A model generated the notes under the pieces. It was not told where the DNA came from. It did not search any database and was given only the letters and a program-made list of their open reading frames with translations. DNA of 64,000 bases. It comes from Clostridiales bacterium (GTDB lineage: Bacteria > Bacillota > Clostridia > Oscillospirales > Acutalibacteraceae). The translations under genes and the position numbers were made by a program. The stretch covers positions 186,001 to 250,000 of the forward strand of contig DUNN01000003.1 of the NCBI GenBank assembly GCA_012839345.1. The letters are read 5' to 3'. The stretch's first letter is position 1. The number at the start of each line of letters is the position of its first letter. Shown here in pieces: positions 38,588-47,696 of this stretch.

Positions 38588-39277
38588 ATGGCGGGAGGAA
38601 AAATATTAGTTGTCGATGACGATCAAAATATTTGTGAACTGCTCCGGCTCTATATAGAAAAAGAGGGCTATGAGGTGGTGATTGCCAACGACGGTCACAA
38701 GGCACTCGAGATTTTCGACACGGAAAACCCCGATCTGATTCTGCTGGATATTATGCTGCCGGAACTGGATGGCTGGCAGGTCTGCCGGGAAATTCGGAAA
38801 AAGTCCCAATGCCCGATTATTATGCTGACGGCAAAGGGCGAAGTGTTCGACAAGGTGCTCGGGTTGGAACTGGGCGCGGACGATTATGTGGTAAAGCCAT
38901 TTGAGGCCAAGGAAGTTATGGCGCGTATTAAGGCTGTTTTGCGCCGGTTCGGCAAAAATGAGGACGAAACGGTGAAAGAGGTTAAGTACGACAAGCTTTC
39001 CATTAACCTGACCAACTACGAACTGCGCGTGAACGGACAGCAGATTGATACGCCGCCAAAGGAAATGGAACTGATTTATCATTTGGCCAGCAACCCCAAC
39101 CGCGTGTTTACGCGGGATCAGCTTCTGGACGAAGTGTGGGGGTTCGATTATTACGGCGACAGCCGTACCGTGGATGTTCATGTAAAACGACTGCGGGAGA
39201 AACTGGAGGGCGTTTCCGACCAGTGGGCTTTAAAAACGGTTTGGGGCGTCGGGTACAAATTTGAAGTGAAAAATTAG
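38588..39277 (+). CDS. OmpR/PhoB-family response regulator
   Basis: 229-aa response regulator. The receiver domain (about 5-118) has the acidic pocket VVDDD near the start, phospho-acceptor Asp54 in LILLDIMLP, and Lys in VVKPFEA. The C-terminal winged helix (about 130-228) shows RVFTRDQLLDEVWGFDYYG split around residue 180 and RTVDVHVKRLREKL, the OmpR recognition helix. The kinase gene starts 38 bases later and an HtrA-type protease follows, so the system probably senses envelope or secretion stress. The trigger is inference. Confidence 0.93.
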   Translation: MAGGKILVVDDDQNICELLRLYIEKEGYEVVIANDGHKALEIFDTENPDLILLDIMLPELDGWQVCREIRKKSQCPIIMLTAKGEVFDKVLGLELGADDYVVKPFEAKEVMARIKAVLRRFGKNEDETVKEVKYDKLSINLTNYELRVNGQQIDTPPKEMELIYHLASNPNRVFTRDQLLDEVWGFDYYGDSRTVDVHVKRLREKLEGVSDQWALKTVWGVGYKFEVKN

Positions 39278-39315
39278 GACCATGAGAGGTTCAGAAGGCA
39301 GGAGCAGACAAAACG

Positions 39316-40815
39316 ATGCAGAAAACGCTATTTAAAAAATACCTGAGAATCACTTCGCTGATTATCGCAGTTAGTTTCTTAATTTTAAGCGTTGTCATGC
39401 TGGCGTTTGTCTCCGGCTACTGGAAGTCCGAAAAACGGGCGCTTTTACAGAAAAATTCACAGAGTGTCGCGGACATTGCAGCGGCGAGCGTAACCGCGGT
39501 TGATTCCAACGTTTTTATTCATAAGGGGCAGATGCAGGTCTTTGTCGATGCGTTTTCCGACAACACCGACGCGGATATTTTTGTGACGAATACCGACGGG
39601 GAGATGATCATTGCCTCTTACACGGATAAAACCAACGTGGACCTGACCAAACGAGTCAAATCCGATATTATGAAGCAGGTGCTGGCCGGGCGCTACACTG
39701 CCCAGGGGGATATGGGCGGCATTTACACACAGCCGTATTATACTGTTGGAGTTCCGATTCTGGCTTATGTCAATGGGCAGAAAACCATTATTGGGGCGGT
39801 GTTTACCTCCTATAATGTTCGTTCCTTTAACTCGTTCCGAATGGATATTCTTCGCGTATTCCTGTTTTCCGCGATTGCGGCGTTCATTGTTGCGTTCTGC
39901 GCGGTATGGCTGTTCTCCTACAATCTGGTTCGTCCGCTGCGCAACATGGCGGCGGCGGCGCGGGCGTTTGGCGAAGGAAACTTTTCCATCCGTGTACCGG
40001 TAACCGGCCAGGATGAAATCGGCGAGCTTGCTGTTGCGTTCAACAATATGGCCAGCTCCCTTGCTTCCGGTGAAAGCGTAAGGCGCAACTTCATTGCCAA
40101 CGTTTCCCACGAGTTGAAAACCCCGATGACAACGATTGCAGGTTTTATCGACGGCATTCTGGATGGCACCATTCCACCGGAAAAGCAAAACCAGTACCTG
40201 AAGATTGTATCCCAAGAGGTCAAGCGCCTTTCCCGCTTGGTACGCACCATGCTGGACCTTTCCCGGATTGACAGCGGGGAGCTTCGGCTTCGCCCGGCAC
40301 GCTTCGACCTGACCAATACGATTCTTGTTTCACTTTTGTCTTTTGAAAAACCGATTGAGGACAAAAAAATTGAAATCCGCGGTCTTGAAAATGCCGAAAG
40401 CCTTTTTGTTGACGGCGACCCGGATATGATTCATCAGGTTGTATATAATTTAATAGAAAACGCGGTCAAATTCACAAATGAGGGCGGGTACATTGAAATT
40501 ACCATTTCGGATTATTCCAACCGTACGGTGGTTGCCGTTCAAAACAGCGGGCAGGGTATTGCGCCCGATGAACTTCCGTTGATTTTTGACCGTTTTTATA
40601 AAACCGACAAGTCCCGCAGCCAGGACAAAAACGGGATGGGCTTGGGACTTTATATTGTAAAAACCATTATCAGGCTTCATGGTGGGGAAATCTCCGTAAG
40701 CAGCGTTCAGAATGAGTTCTGCCGCTTTGAATTTTGGCTGCCGAAGAAAATTGAGGCAGTTTCTGCGGAGGAAACCACCCTTCCGGCCGAAAGAATAGAG
40801 AGAAAGGGAAAATGA
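39316..40815 (+). CDS. Membrane sensor histidine kinase
   Basis: 499-aa kinase. Two membrane helices (about 13-33 and 170-192) flank an extracytoplasmic sensor domain of about 135 residues. A HAMP domain follows (about 195-245, RPLRNMAAAARAFGEGNFS), then the HisKA dimerisation domain with phospho-acceptor His265 in NVSHELKTPMTT, and a HATPase domain with N box NLIENAVKFTN, a G1-type region and GMGLGLYIVKTI near residue 435. Partner of the upstream response regulator. ATG start; the HtrA gene begins one base after its stop. Confidence 0.93.
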   Translation: MQKTLFKKYLRITSLIIAVSFLILSVVMLAFVSGYWKSEKRALLQKNSQSVADIAAASVTAVDSNVFIHKGQMQVFVDAFSDNTDADIFVTNTDGEMIIASYTDKTNVDLTKRVKSDIMKQVLAGRYTAQGDMGGIYTQPYYTVGVPILAYVNGQKTIIGAVFTSYNVRSFNSFRMDILRVFLFSAIAAFIVAFCAVWLFSYNLVRPLRNMAAAARAFGEGNFSIRVPVTGQDEIGELAVAFNNMASSLASGESVRRNFIANVSHELKTPMTTIAGFIDGILDGTIPPEKQNQYLKIVSQEVKRLSRLVRTMLDLSRIDSGELRLRPARFDLTNTILVSLLSFEKPIEDKKIEIRGLENAESLFVDGDPDMIHQVVYNLIENAVKFTNEGGYIEITISDYSNRTVVAVQNSGQGIAPDELPLIFDRFYKTDKSRSQDKNGMGLGLYIVKTIIRLHGGEISVSSVQNEFCRFEFWLPKKIEAVSAEETTLPAERIERKGK

Positions 40816-40816
40816 T

Positions 40817-42574
40817 ATGCTTGACAACGATTATGGCAACCATTCTGGCGATCCCAAAGAACCATGGGAAAATGAGGATTCCAGCCTGAACGGGGAAGAA
40901 GAAACCACTAACGCGAAGGAATCTTTTGAGGAAGATGAAGAAGCGGAGAAAGACGCTGCGGCAGATGACACGCAGCCAATAGAGGAACCGCCCACCGCCG
41001 GAGAAGGGGATTCCCGGCAGGACAGCCAAAACCAGCAGAATCCGTATTACCCATATGGTTCCAATGGGAACAATCCATACTGGGGCAATACCTATGGAAA
41101 TAACTCCTATGGAAGCGGCTCGTATGGGAACAACCCTTATGGGCAGTACCCCAACCAGTCTTATGGAAGCTACAATCCTTACGGCGGGTACCAGAACAAC
41201 CAGTACAATCAGTATCCATACGGGCAGAACCAGTACCAGCAGCCGAACCGTCAGGGGCAGCAGTACTGGACCTATCAGCAGTACGGCGGGCAGTATTCCC
41301 AGCAGAACCCTCAGCCGAATCCACCCAGAAAGAGCAATACCGGTCTGAAGGTGTTCCTCTGGATTTTGGGCGTTCTAATTGCCGGTTCCGTATTGGGATT
41401 TAGTGTTTACAGCGTTTACACCTCCATTGAGCAGAAGAATGCAGCGCCATATTACAGCGGTGCCTCCTCACAGGCCGAGCCGAATCAGGATGGTTCCACG
41501 TCCGGCAGCGCCGCCGGGAATGCTTCTTCCGGCAGTGGTTCCGTGGAAAGCGCGGCGCCTGGGAACGGCACCAACCCGAACGGTTCCGGAATTGTGATTA
41601 GCCCCAAGCCGAGCGGAGACCCGCTTCCCGCCAAAGAAGTGTACCGCAGGGTGGTTCAGAGCGTGGTCGGCGTGGAAACGGAAGTTAACAATGCGGCAAC
41701 AGGCGAAACCGGTACCGGACAGGGCACCGGAATTATCGCCACCTCCAATGGATATATCCTAACGAATGCGCACGTGGTGAATTATTCCCGTTCCAATAAA
41801 GTAACGGTGATTCTTTATAACAAGAAGGAATACGCGGCTACGGTCGTGGGCTATGATAAAACTTCGGACATCGCCGTTCTGAAAATTAACGCGAATGGTC
41901 TTAGCCCGGCAACGTTTGGCAATGCGGATCAGCTGGAAGTCGGCGATTCGGTTGTTGCCATCGGCAACCCAGGCGGCCTGAACTATGCCAGTTCGCTGAC
42001 CGGCGGTTTGGTATCCGCCTTGGACCGTACCATTGAAAACCACAGCGACAACGGCATGACTTATATCCAGACCGACGCAGCGATTAACCCCGGAAATTCC
42101 GGCGGCCCGTTGGTGAACATGTACGGCCAGGTGGTAGGCATCAACTCGAACAAGATTGTCGCCACCGGTTTTGAGGGGATGGGTTTTGCCATTCCGATTA
42201 GCAAAGCGAAAACCATTATCGACGACCTGGTGGCGCGCGGCTATGTCAGCGGAAGAAGCCGACTGGGCATTACTGCAACTGAAATTACGTCGATTCAGGC
42301 GCAGCTGAGCGGCCTTCCGACCGGCGTTATGATTCGTGACATCAGCGCCGAAAGCGACCTGAGAAAATCGAACGTGCAGAAGGGCGACATCATCACCAAG
42401 GCGGACGGCCAAAAGATTTCCAGCTTGGATGACCTTTACGCCGTGTTGAGCAAGCACAAAGCGGGCGATGTGATTACCCTGACGATTTACAGCCAGACGA
42501 CGGGCGATAACGGGAGCATCCGTGACGTGAAGACCAAGTTGCTGGAAGATAAGGGCGAAACACAGACTAAGTAA
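40817..42574 (+). CDS. HtrA/DegP-like membrane-anchored serine protease with Tyr/Asn/Gly/Gln-rich N-terminus
   Basis: 585-aa HtrA-type protease. Residues 1-70 are acidic and 75-170 are repetitive, built from YG, NN and QYP-type units. A membrane anchor at about 178-200 is followed by a linker rich in Ser, Gly and Pro. The trypsin-like domain has the triad His319 (TNAHVV), Asp351 (TSDIAVL) and Ser428 (NPGNSGGPL), and a PDZ domain lies near 480-570 (SDLRKSNVQKGDIITKADGQ). It would degrade or refold misfolded exported proteins. Next to a two-component system, as in CssRS/LiaRS-like stress circuits, so it may be part of the regulon. Confidence 0.92.
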   Translation: MLDNDYGNHSGDPKEPWENEDSSLNGEEETTNAKESFEEDEEAEKDAAADDTQPIEEPPTAGEGDSRQDSQNQQNPYYPYGSNGNNPYWGNTYGNNSYGSGSYGNNPYGQYPNQSYGSYNPYGGYQNNQYNQYPYGQNQYQQPNRQGQQYWTYQQYGGQYSQQNPQPNPPRKSNTGLKVFLWILGVLIAGSVLGFSVYSVYTSIEQKNAAPYYSGASSQAEPNQDGSTSGSAAGNASSGSGSVESAAPGNGTNPNGSGIVISPKPSGDPLPAKEVYRRVVQSVVGVETEVNNAATGETGTGQGTGIIATSNGYILTNAHVVNYSRSNKVTVILYNKKEYAATVVGYDKTSDIAVLKINANGLSPATFGNADQLEVGDSVVAIGNPGGLNYASSLTGGLVSALDRTIENHSDNGMTYIQTDAAINPGNSGGPLVNMYGQVVGINSNKIVATGFEGMGFAIPISKAKTIIDDLVARGYVSGRSRLGITATEITSIQAQLSGLPTGVMIRDISAESDLRKSNVQKGDIITKADGQKISSLDDLYAVLSKHKAGDVITLTIYSQTTGDNGSIRDVKTKLLEDKGETQTK

Positions 42575-42593
42575 AGTTCCATTCAGAATGAAT

Positions 42594-42644
42594 CAGGGTG
42601 CTGTAAAACGAATTTTCATTCGTTTTGCAGCACCCTGTATTTTG
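42594..42644 (+). terminator. Terminator of the two-component/HtrA operon
   Basis: A 19-bp stem starting CAGGGTGCTG (42594-42612) and ending CAGCACCCTG (42619-42637), with one G-T wobble, followed by a short T-rich run. Confidence 0.9.
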
Positions 42645-42754
42645 TGGAAGTTGTATTTCGATTTTTTAGATTTTGCTAAGCATCACTTTTTGGTGGATTT
42701 TAACTGGAAACCTGTTTTTGGCGGGTCTATTTTGCAGCACCGGACCAAACGGCG

Positions 42755-43627
42755 TTATCGGTTCGTGCCCAGATAAAACAAGGCGATGGTTCCGGGGCCG
42801 GAATGCGCTCCAATGACTGGGCCGACGTAGTTAATTAGAATGTTTTTTACACCAAACCGGCGCCGAACTTCTTCTGCAACAAATTCGGCGTCCTCCTGTG
42901 CATCCCCATGGCTGATAAACACGGTTTGCGAAGCGGGGTCCGTCGCCGTTTCCTCCATATGGTCCACCAGCGCGGAAAGGGACGCGCGGCGGCCTCGGAC
43001 CTTGCCCATATTGATGAGGTGCCCTTCATTGTCCACATGAAGCACCGGCTTGATATTCAGCATGGTGCCGATGAGCGCCGTTGCGCCGGAAATGCGGCCA
43101 CCGCGTTTCAGATGGTTCAGGTCATCCACGGTAAACCAGTGGCAGAGATGAAGTTTGGTTTCCTCCGCCCAGTCGCGGACTTCCTCAATGCTTTTGCCCT
43201 TCCGCTTTTCCTGTGCGGCAAGATACACCAAAAGGCCTTCCCCCAACGACGCACAAAGGGTGTCGACCGCAAAAACTTTGCGCTCCGGGTAAAGGGCGGC
43301 CATCTCTTCGCAGGCAAGCTTCGCCGCGTTATAAGTGTTGCTTAGGCCGCTGGAAAACGCCAGGCAGAGCACGTCCCGTCCGGATTCCAGAATCGGACGC
43401 ATCGCGGAGGAAAAGGCTTCGATATTCACCGCGGATGTGGTACAGCTTTCCCCGCTGCGGATTTTGGAATAAAACTCGGCAAAAGACAGATCCCGCCCAT
43501 CCAGATAATTATAATATTGTTTTCCCGAGAGGTTGAACGCAAGCGGAAGTACGGTCAGCTCCAGTTCCCGTGCCATTTTCTCGGGCAGGTCACAGGAAGA
43601 GTCGGTAATAATTACATAGTCGTTCAT
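42755..43627 (-). CDS. DegV family fatty-acid-binding protein
   Basis: 290-aa DegV-domain protein. Hallmarks are IITDSSCDLP at the N-terminus, TTSAVNIEAF, LAFSSGLSNTY near residue 90, DDLNHLKRGGRIS near 165, and IGAHSGPGTIALFYLG at the end. Members bind a fatty acid and, as FakB, present it to the kinase FakA for incorporation into phospholipid in Firmicutes. No FakA is in the window. The ATG at 43627 behind AAGGAG gives the conserved MNDYVIITDSS start; an upstream in-frame ATG at 43654 adds nine poor residues. Confidence 0.92.
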   Translation of the reverse strand: MNDYVIITDSSCDLPEKMARELELTVLPLAFNLSGKQYYNYLDGRDLSFAEFYSKIRSGESCTTSAVNIEAFSSAMRPILESGRDVLCLAFSSGLSNTYNAAKLACEEMAALYPERKVFAVDTLCASLGEGLLVYLAAQEKRKGKSIEEVRDWAEETKLHLCHWFTVDDLNHLKRGGRISGATALIGTMLNIKPVLHVDNEGHLINMGKVRGRRASLSALVDHMEETATDPASQTVFISHGDAQEDAEFVAEEVRRRFGVKNILINYVGPVIGAHSGPGTIALFYLGTNR

Positions 43628-43824
43628 AAGCGGGCTCCTTTTATAGAGTGACATTATATTGTTTTATAATCATATGATTTTTATACTAGTTACAGTGTAT
43701 CATGATCTGGATGTGAATGCAATGTATTATCATTCGATTTTATTGAAATATTATTTTTGATACCGTGAAATATCGTTACGAAAACAATTAAAAGCAAAAT
43801 TCTATTTTGATGTACCTGCAAAAA
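43628..43824. other. Intergenic region upstream of degV
   Basis: Part of a 318-base gap. On the minus strand TATAAT (43653-43658) is a probable -10 for the DegV gene with no convincing -35. The rest is AT-rich and otherwise blank. Confidence 0.4.
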
Positions 43825-43868
43825 GAACCGCCGGGACGGAAACAGACTTGTTTCCGTCCCGGCGGTTC
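43825..43868 (-). terminator. Terminator of the GntR-ABC operon
   Basis: A perfect 19-bp stem, GAACCGCCGGGACGGAAAC (43825-43843) against 43850-43868, with an A-run on its left that gives a U-run on the minus strand. Confidence 0.93.
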
Positions 43869-43945
43869 CCTTTTATCAGGAAGATAAAAATCTTTGCCCC
43901 GGGTTAAGATGGGCATATGACGGCAGAATTTTGTAAGGAGGCCTA

Positions 43946-44569
43946 TTACAGCTCTTTGTTTTGCATAATGGCATATGAAATAAAGTAGGAAATCACGAGA
44001 AGCAGAAGTGCGGCCGGAAGGGAAAACCAAAGAGCGGTTTCGATTGCTGCGTTGCTCAAAGACACGCTTTGGAACGATAACCCGGATTTATTGAAGGCAA
44101 ATATCAGCACCGTCGGGATCATACAGATGACAAAAATCCAGATACGCGCTTTCTGCGTGCCAAATTTGAACAGAAGGGGCAGAAGGATAGCCATTAGTGC
44201 CAGTGCGACAGAAGACACGCAATAAACCGTCATTACAAATTCCATACTCATGTGGTTTCGGAATAACCCAGGCAGGAATGCAAGCAAAAAACCACTGAGA
44301 TTCATGATTAAGGTTAGCACATAGCGGGACAGAACCAGCTGCCTTTTGGTAATGGGAAGGGACAAAGCATAGTAATTCCATTTGGAAATCTCATCGTAGG
44401 CAAACGCGTTCATCACCAGCATGGCGGAAAGTAAGACAACCATTGCCGAAAGGAAAGAAGCGCCGTCCTCCGATATAGCGAAAATAACCAAATAAATCGC
44501 AAAGACAAAAACAACGCGGGTCATGGATTTTTTGATGCTCAGCAAGTCTTTATAAAGCAGACCGATCAT
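43946..44569 (-). CDS. ABC-2-type transporter permease
   Basis: 207-aa membrane protein with six likely helices, beginning MIGLLYKDLLSIKKSM, a start typical of small ABC-2 permeases of Firmicutes. It would form the membrane half of an exporter with the ATPase encoded just upstream, whose stop overlaps its start. The substrate is unknown; YtrA-linked transporters in Bacillus respond to cell-wall-active antibiotics such as lipid-II binders. Last gene of a three-gene minus-strand operon. Confidence 0.85.
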   Translation of the reverse strand: MIGLLYKDLLSIKKSMTRVVFVFAIYLVIFAISEDGASFLSAMVVLLSAMLVMNAFAYDEISKWNYYALSLPITKRQLVLSRYVLTLIMNLSGFLLAFLPGLFRNHMSMEFVMTVYCVSSVALALMAILLPLLFKFGTQKARIWIFVICMIPTVLIFAFNKSGLSFQSVSLSNAAIETALWFSLPAALLLLVISYFISYAIMQNKEL

Positions 44570-45426
44570 GGTTTTTCTCCTTTCACAAAGAAAAGCATAA
44601 TGTCGTCAATGGAGGCATTGTCAACAACCAGATTGGGGTAGGCACGGCAGGCAGCCGCACGGTTGCTGACCAGTGCTTCGTATCCAAACTCATTTTTGCG
44701 CCATCGAATCAGGTCTTTCCGGTTTACCCGTTGAAAGTCCGCAGAACCGCATTTTAATATGCCGCAGCGGTAAATTAAATCGTCTTTCGAACGGTGGAAC
44801 ACGATTTTGCCCTCGTGAATAAAGGTGATGTAATCGGCGACTTTCTCCAAATCACTTGTAATATGGGAGGAAAAAAGAATTCCATGGGTTTCATCCTGTA
44901 TGAAATCCAACAGCAGGTCGAGAATGTCGCTTCGAATGATGGGGTCCAGCCCACTGGTCGCCTCATCCAGAATAAGAAGGCGCGGCTTGTGCGCTAATGC
45001 GCTGGCAATAGACAGCTTCATCTTCATGCCCTTGGAATATTCCCGGATCATTTTGTCCTTTGGCAGTTTGAATTGCGCCAGACAGCGGGAAAACAGCGCA
45101 TCGTCCCAAGTGCGGTACACCTTTTTCAGGATGGAGGCAATATCCTGCGCGCGAAATTCCCCATAGAAATAGCTTTCGTCGAATACCACGCCGATTAGTT
45201 CTTTAATTTTGCGTTCCTCCCGGATGTTATCCATCCCGAAGACCCGAATGTTTCCACTGTCGCGGCGGATTTCATTCAAAATTAATTTAATCGTGGTGGT
45301 TTTGCCCGCCCCGTTTTCGCCGACTAACCCCACAATGCTGCCGCAGGGCACGGAAAACGAAATGTTCTGTAAGTCAAAGGTCGGGTAATGCTTGCTTAAG
45401 TTTGAAATTTCCAGAATATTGTCCAT
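44566..45426 (-). CDS. ABC transporter ATP-binding protein (YtrB-like)
   Basis: 286-aa ATPase of exporter type. Walker A GLVGENGAGKTTTIKLIL (about 33-50), Q-loop region GVVFDESYFYGEF, signature written as YSKGMKMKLSIASAL instead of LSGGQ, and Walker B RLLILDEATSGLDP. The variant YSKGM signature is common in this ABC-2 group. Located between a GntR repressor and a permease in the manner of YtrABC, and likely co-regulated by the palindromic operator upstream. Confidence 0.9.
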   Translation of the reverse strand: MDNILEISNLSKHYPTFDLQNISFSVPCGSIVGLVGENGAGKTTTIKLILNEIRRDSGNIRVFGMDNIREERKIKELIGVVFDESYFYGEFRAQDIASILKKVYRTWDDALFSRCLAQFKLPKDKMIREYSKGMKMKLSIASALAHKPRLLILDEATSGLDPIIRSDILDLLLDFIQDETHGILFSSHITSDLEKVADYITFIHEGKIVFHRSKDDLIYRCGILKCGSADFQRVNRKDLIRWRKNEFGYEALVSNRAAACRAYPNLVVDNASIDDIMLFFVKGEKP

Positions 45427-45441
45427 AAATACCTCCGTTCA

Positions 45442-45816
45442 CTATTCGTCACGGTAAAGCAGGGTGAGCAGCTCGGTAAGCTCGCTCAGCCCGATGCCCG
45501 CCTGTTTTGCCGTGTCCACGGCGTTTTGCAGGTAGCTTTCCACTTTGCGCAGCTGCTCTTCCCGGATAAACTCCGTGTTTTTGCGCGCGACGAAGCTGCC
45601 TTTTCCGGAAACGGTTTCAATGAATCCGTCCCGTTCCAAATCTTCATAGGCGCGTTTGGTAGTAATGACGCTGATGTGCAGTTCTTTTGCCAGAAGGCGT
45701 ATGGAGGGCAGGGCGTCCCCAGCCTGAAGTACGCCAGTAATAATTAGGTTTTTAATTTGGTCGGTGATTTGTTCATAAATCGGCCGGCCGCTTGAGTTGC
45801 TGATAATAATGTCCAC
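45442..45816 (-). CDS. GntR-family repressor, YtrA subfamily
   Basis: 124-aa regulator consisting of a GntR winged helix (about 8-75, with SSGRPIYEQITDQIKNLI and SIRLLAKELHISVITTKRAYEDLERDGFI split into segments of that kind) and a short two-helix C-terminal dimerisation domain, the YtrA layout. No large effector-binding domain, so the signal is probably indirect. First gene of the operon; its promoter is covered by a perfect 22-bp inverted repeat, which implies autoregulation. Confidence 0.93.
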   Translation of the reverse strand: MDIIISNSSGRPIYEQITDQIKNLIITGVLQAGDALPSIRLLAKELHISVITTKRAYEDLERDGFIETVSGKGSFVARKNTEFIREEQLRKVESYLQNAVDTAKQAGIGLSELTELLTLLYRDE

Positions 45817-45836
45817 GGGTGCACCTCGTAACAGTG

Positions 45837-45883
45837 ATAGTGGTGATACTGTATATATCGTATATATACAGTATCACCACTAT
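45837..45883 (-). promoter_or_regulatory. Perfect 22-bp inverted-repeat operator of the GntR gene
   Basis: Arms 45837-45858 and 45862-45883 are perfect reverse complements around a 3-base spacer. Each contains GTGGTGATACTGTATATAT. It overlaps the -10 element and part of the spacer of the GntR promoter, so binding would block transcription. Confidence 0.92.
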
Positions 45884-45896
45884 TTCGATTTGTCAA
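45868..45896 (-). promoter_or_regulatory. Promoter of the GntR-ABC operon
   Basis: On the minus strand TTGACA (45891-45896), 17 bases, TACTGT (45868-45873); the operator listed separately covers the -10. Confidence 0.85.
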
Positions 45897-45976
45897 TAAA
45901 ATTTTAATTTTTTTAGTTGCCCTGTTGGGGGCAAAAAATGGGCGAAAGGTACGGTGAGTTGAAAGGAGGTTTGCTC

Positions 45977-46330
45977 TTGGAAAAACAATCGCAGCAGCAG
46001 GAGAAAGCGCGGCGCAAACTCTACCGAGGCTACGAGAAGCTGGCGTTCGGCGGCATTGCCGACGCAGTGCGGCTGTTGTTTGTGGAAGAGCCGGACCTTG
46101 CGGCGCTGGGAAAGATGGACCTTTACAACATTGCGGAGATTAAGCGCCCCAAAGGAGGCGGGATGGAAATCAAATTTTTTGACCGAATCAAGGCGATGCA
46201 GTGTCTGGAGGAAATGAACGGTGAAAACGGAAAAAAGGCGGAAGCGCTTCCGTTGTACCGCGCGCTTCAGGAGTGTGTGCGTTCCTTTGGGGAGGAAACG
46301 CATGACAAAGCAAACGTTTCGGCGGACTGA
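45977..46330 (+). CDS. Phage terminase small-subunit-like protein
   Basis: 117-aa protein, the first gene of the phage structural cluster. After a basic Gln/Lys-rich start it has GYEKLAFGGIADAVRLLF and the recurring motif IKRPKGGGMEIKFFDRIKAM, seen in proteins placed just before TerL in clostridial phages. It most likely recognises DNA for packaging. The TTG at 45977 behind AAAGGAGG is preferred to an ATG at 45938 without a good ribosome site. Function is by position and motif, not by a full DNA-binding domain I can point to. Confidence 0.65.
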   Translation: MEKQSQQQEKARRKLYRGYEKLAFGGIADAVRLLFVEEPDLAALGKMDLYNIAEIKRPKGGGMEIKFFDRIKAMQCLEEMNGENGKKAEALPLYRALQECVRSFGEETHDKANVSAD

Positions 46331-46389
46331 TTCCTCCGGCGGCACAAACTGCGTTGGAAGAAAGCCTGCAGGCAGGGGGAGGCGGCATC

Positions 46390-47658
46390 ATGGAGTATAG
46401 CACGTTTTCCCAAAAACAGATGCAGGCGCTGAGCTGGTGGTGCCCGGGCAGCCCGTTTGAAGCGCGGGATGCAGTAATCTGCGACGGCGCGGTGCGCAGC
46501 GGAAAAACGCTCTGCCTTGGAATCTCGTTTGCTGCCTGGGCACTTTGGCGCTTTCAGGACCGTTCGTTTGCTTTCTGCGGCAAAACCATCCGTTCGCTGA
46601 AGCGCAACTTAATTACCACGTTGCTGCCCGCATTGGAGGACGCCGGGTTTTCCTGCAAAATGACGGAGAGCGAAAACCGGATGGAGCTTTCCTTCGGTGG
46701 GCGCACCAACCGGTTTTATCTGTTCGGCGGGCGGGACGAGGGTTCGGCCGCCCTGATTCAGGGCATTACGTTGGCCGGGGTGCTGTTTGACGAAGTGGCA
46801 CTGATGCCGCGCTCTTTTGTAGAGCAGGCGCTGGCACGCTGTTCGGTGAAGGGTTCGAAGTTTTGGTTTAACTGTAACCCGGAAAATCCGCAGCACTGGT
46901 TTTACCGGGAGTGGATTTTAAATGCAGAGGGGAAAAACGCACTGTACCTGCACTTTACCATGGAGGATAATCCATCGCTCAGCCCGGAAATTCGGGCGCG
47001 TTACCGGGGACTTTATTCCGGAACGTTTTATGAGCGCTTTATCCTTGGAAAGTGGGTGGCGGCACAGGGACTGGTGTACCCGTTTATGACGGACAGCATG
47101 TTCTGTGATGTGCCCGCGCATTTTGAACGGTTTGCCGTTTCCTGTGACTACGGTACGGTCAACCCTGCCTCGTTCGGCCTGTGGGGGCTTTGTGACGGGG
47201 TATGGTACCGGGTGGAAGAGTATTATTTCGATTCACGCCGGGCCGGGAGCCAGCGCACCGATGAGGAGCATTACGAGGCGCTGGAAAAGCTGATTGGTAC
47301 CCGGGCGGTAGAGCAGATTGTGGTGGACCCTTCCGCCGCCAGCTTTATGGAAGTCATCCGCAGGCACGAAAAATACGCGGTGATTCCCGCGCAGAACGAT
47401 GTGCTGGACGGAATCCGGCGCGTGGGTGTTGCGCTGAAGCAGGGGAAAATCAAAATCTGCCGATGCTGCGCCGACACGGTGCGGGAATTCGGGCTGTACC
47501 GCTGGAGCGATGATTCCGTGCGGGACGCGCCGCGGAAAGAAAATGACCACGCGATGGATGACATCCGGTACTTTGTCACCACGATTCTGCACCGGGAGGA
47601 TCCGTTTTTTGCAATCGCCGCACCGCGTGAGGAAGGAGAGGAGAACCGATTATACTGA
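46390..47658 (+). CDS. Phage terminase large subunit (PBSX XtmB-like)
   Basis: 422-aa DNA-packaging motor. The ATPase part has Walker A GAVRSGKT (33-40) and Walker B GVLFDEVAL near residue 135, followed by the coupling segment FNCNPENPQHWFY. The nuclease part shows the expected acidic residues in SCDYGTVNPASFGLW, VDPSAASFMEVI and HAMDDIRYFV. All key motifs are present, so it looks functional. ATG at 46390. A working terminase in a cluster with no integrase or replication genes is notable. The portal gene follows directly. Confidence 0.92.
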   Translation: MEYSTFSQKQMQALSWWCPGSPFEARDAVICDGAVRSGKTLCLGISFAAWALWRFQDRSFAFCGKTIRSLKRNLITTLLPALEDAGFSCKMTESENRMELSFGGRTNRFYLFGGRDEGSAALIQGITLAGVLFDEVALMPRSFVEQALARCSVKGSKFWFNCNPENPQHWFYREWILNAEGKNALYLHFTMEDNPSLSPEIRARYRGLYSGTFYERFILGKWVAAQGLVYPFMTDSMFCDVPAHFERFAVSCDYGTVNPASFGLWGLCDGVWYRVEEYYFDSRRAGSQRTDEEHYEALEKLIGTRAVEQIVVDPSAASFMEVIRRHEKYAVIPAQNDVLDGIRRVGVALKQGKIKICRCCADTVREFGLYRWSDDSVRDAPRKENDHAMDDIRYFVTTILHREDPFFAIAAPREEGEENRLY

Positions 47659-47696
47659 GAAAACGAAAGGAAAAACAGGCTGCCCCGGCACAGACG

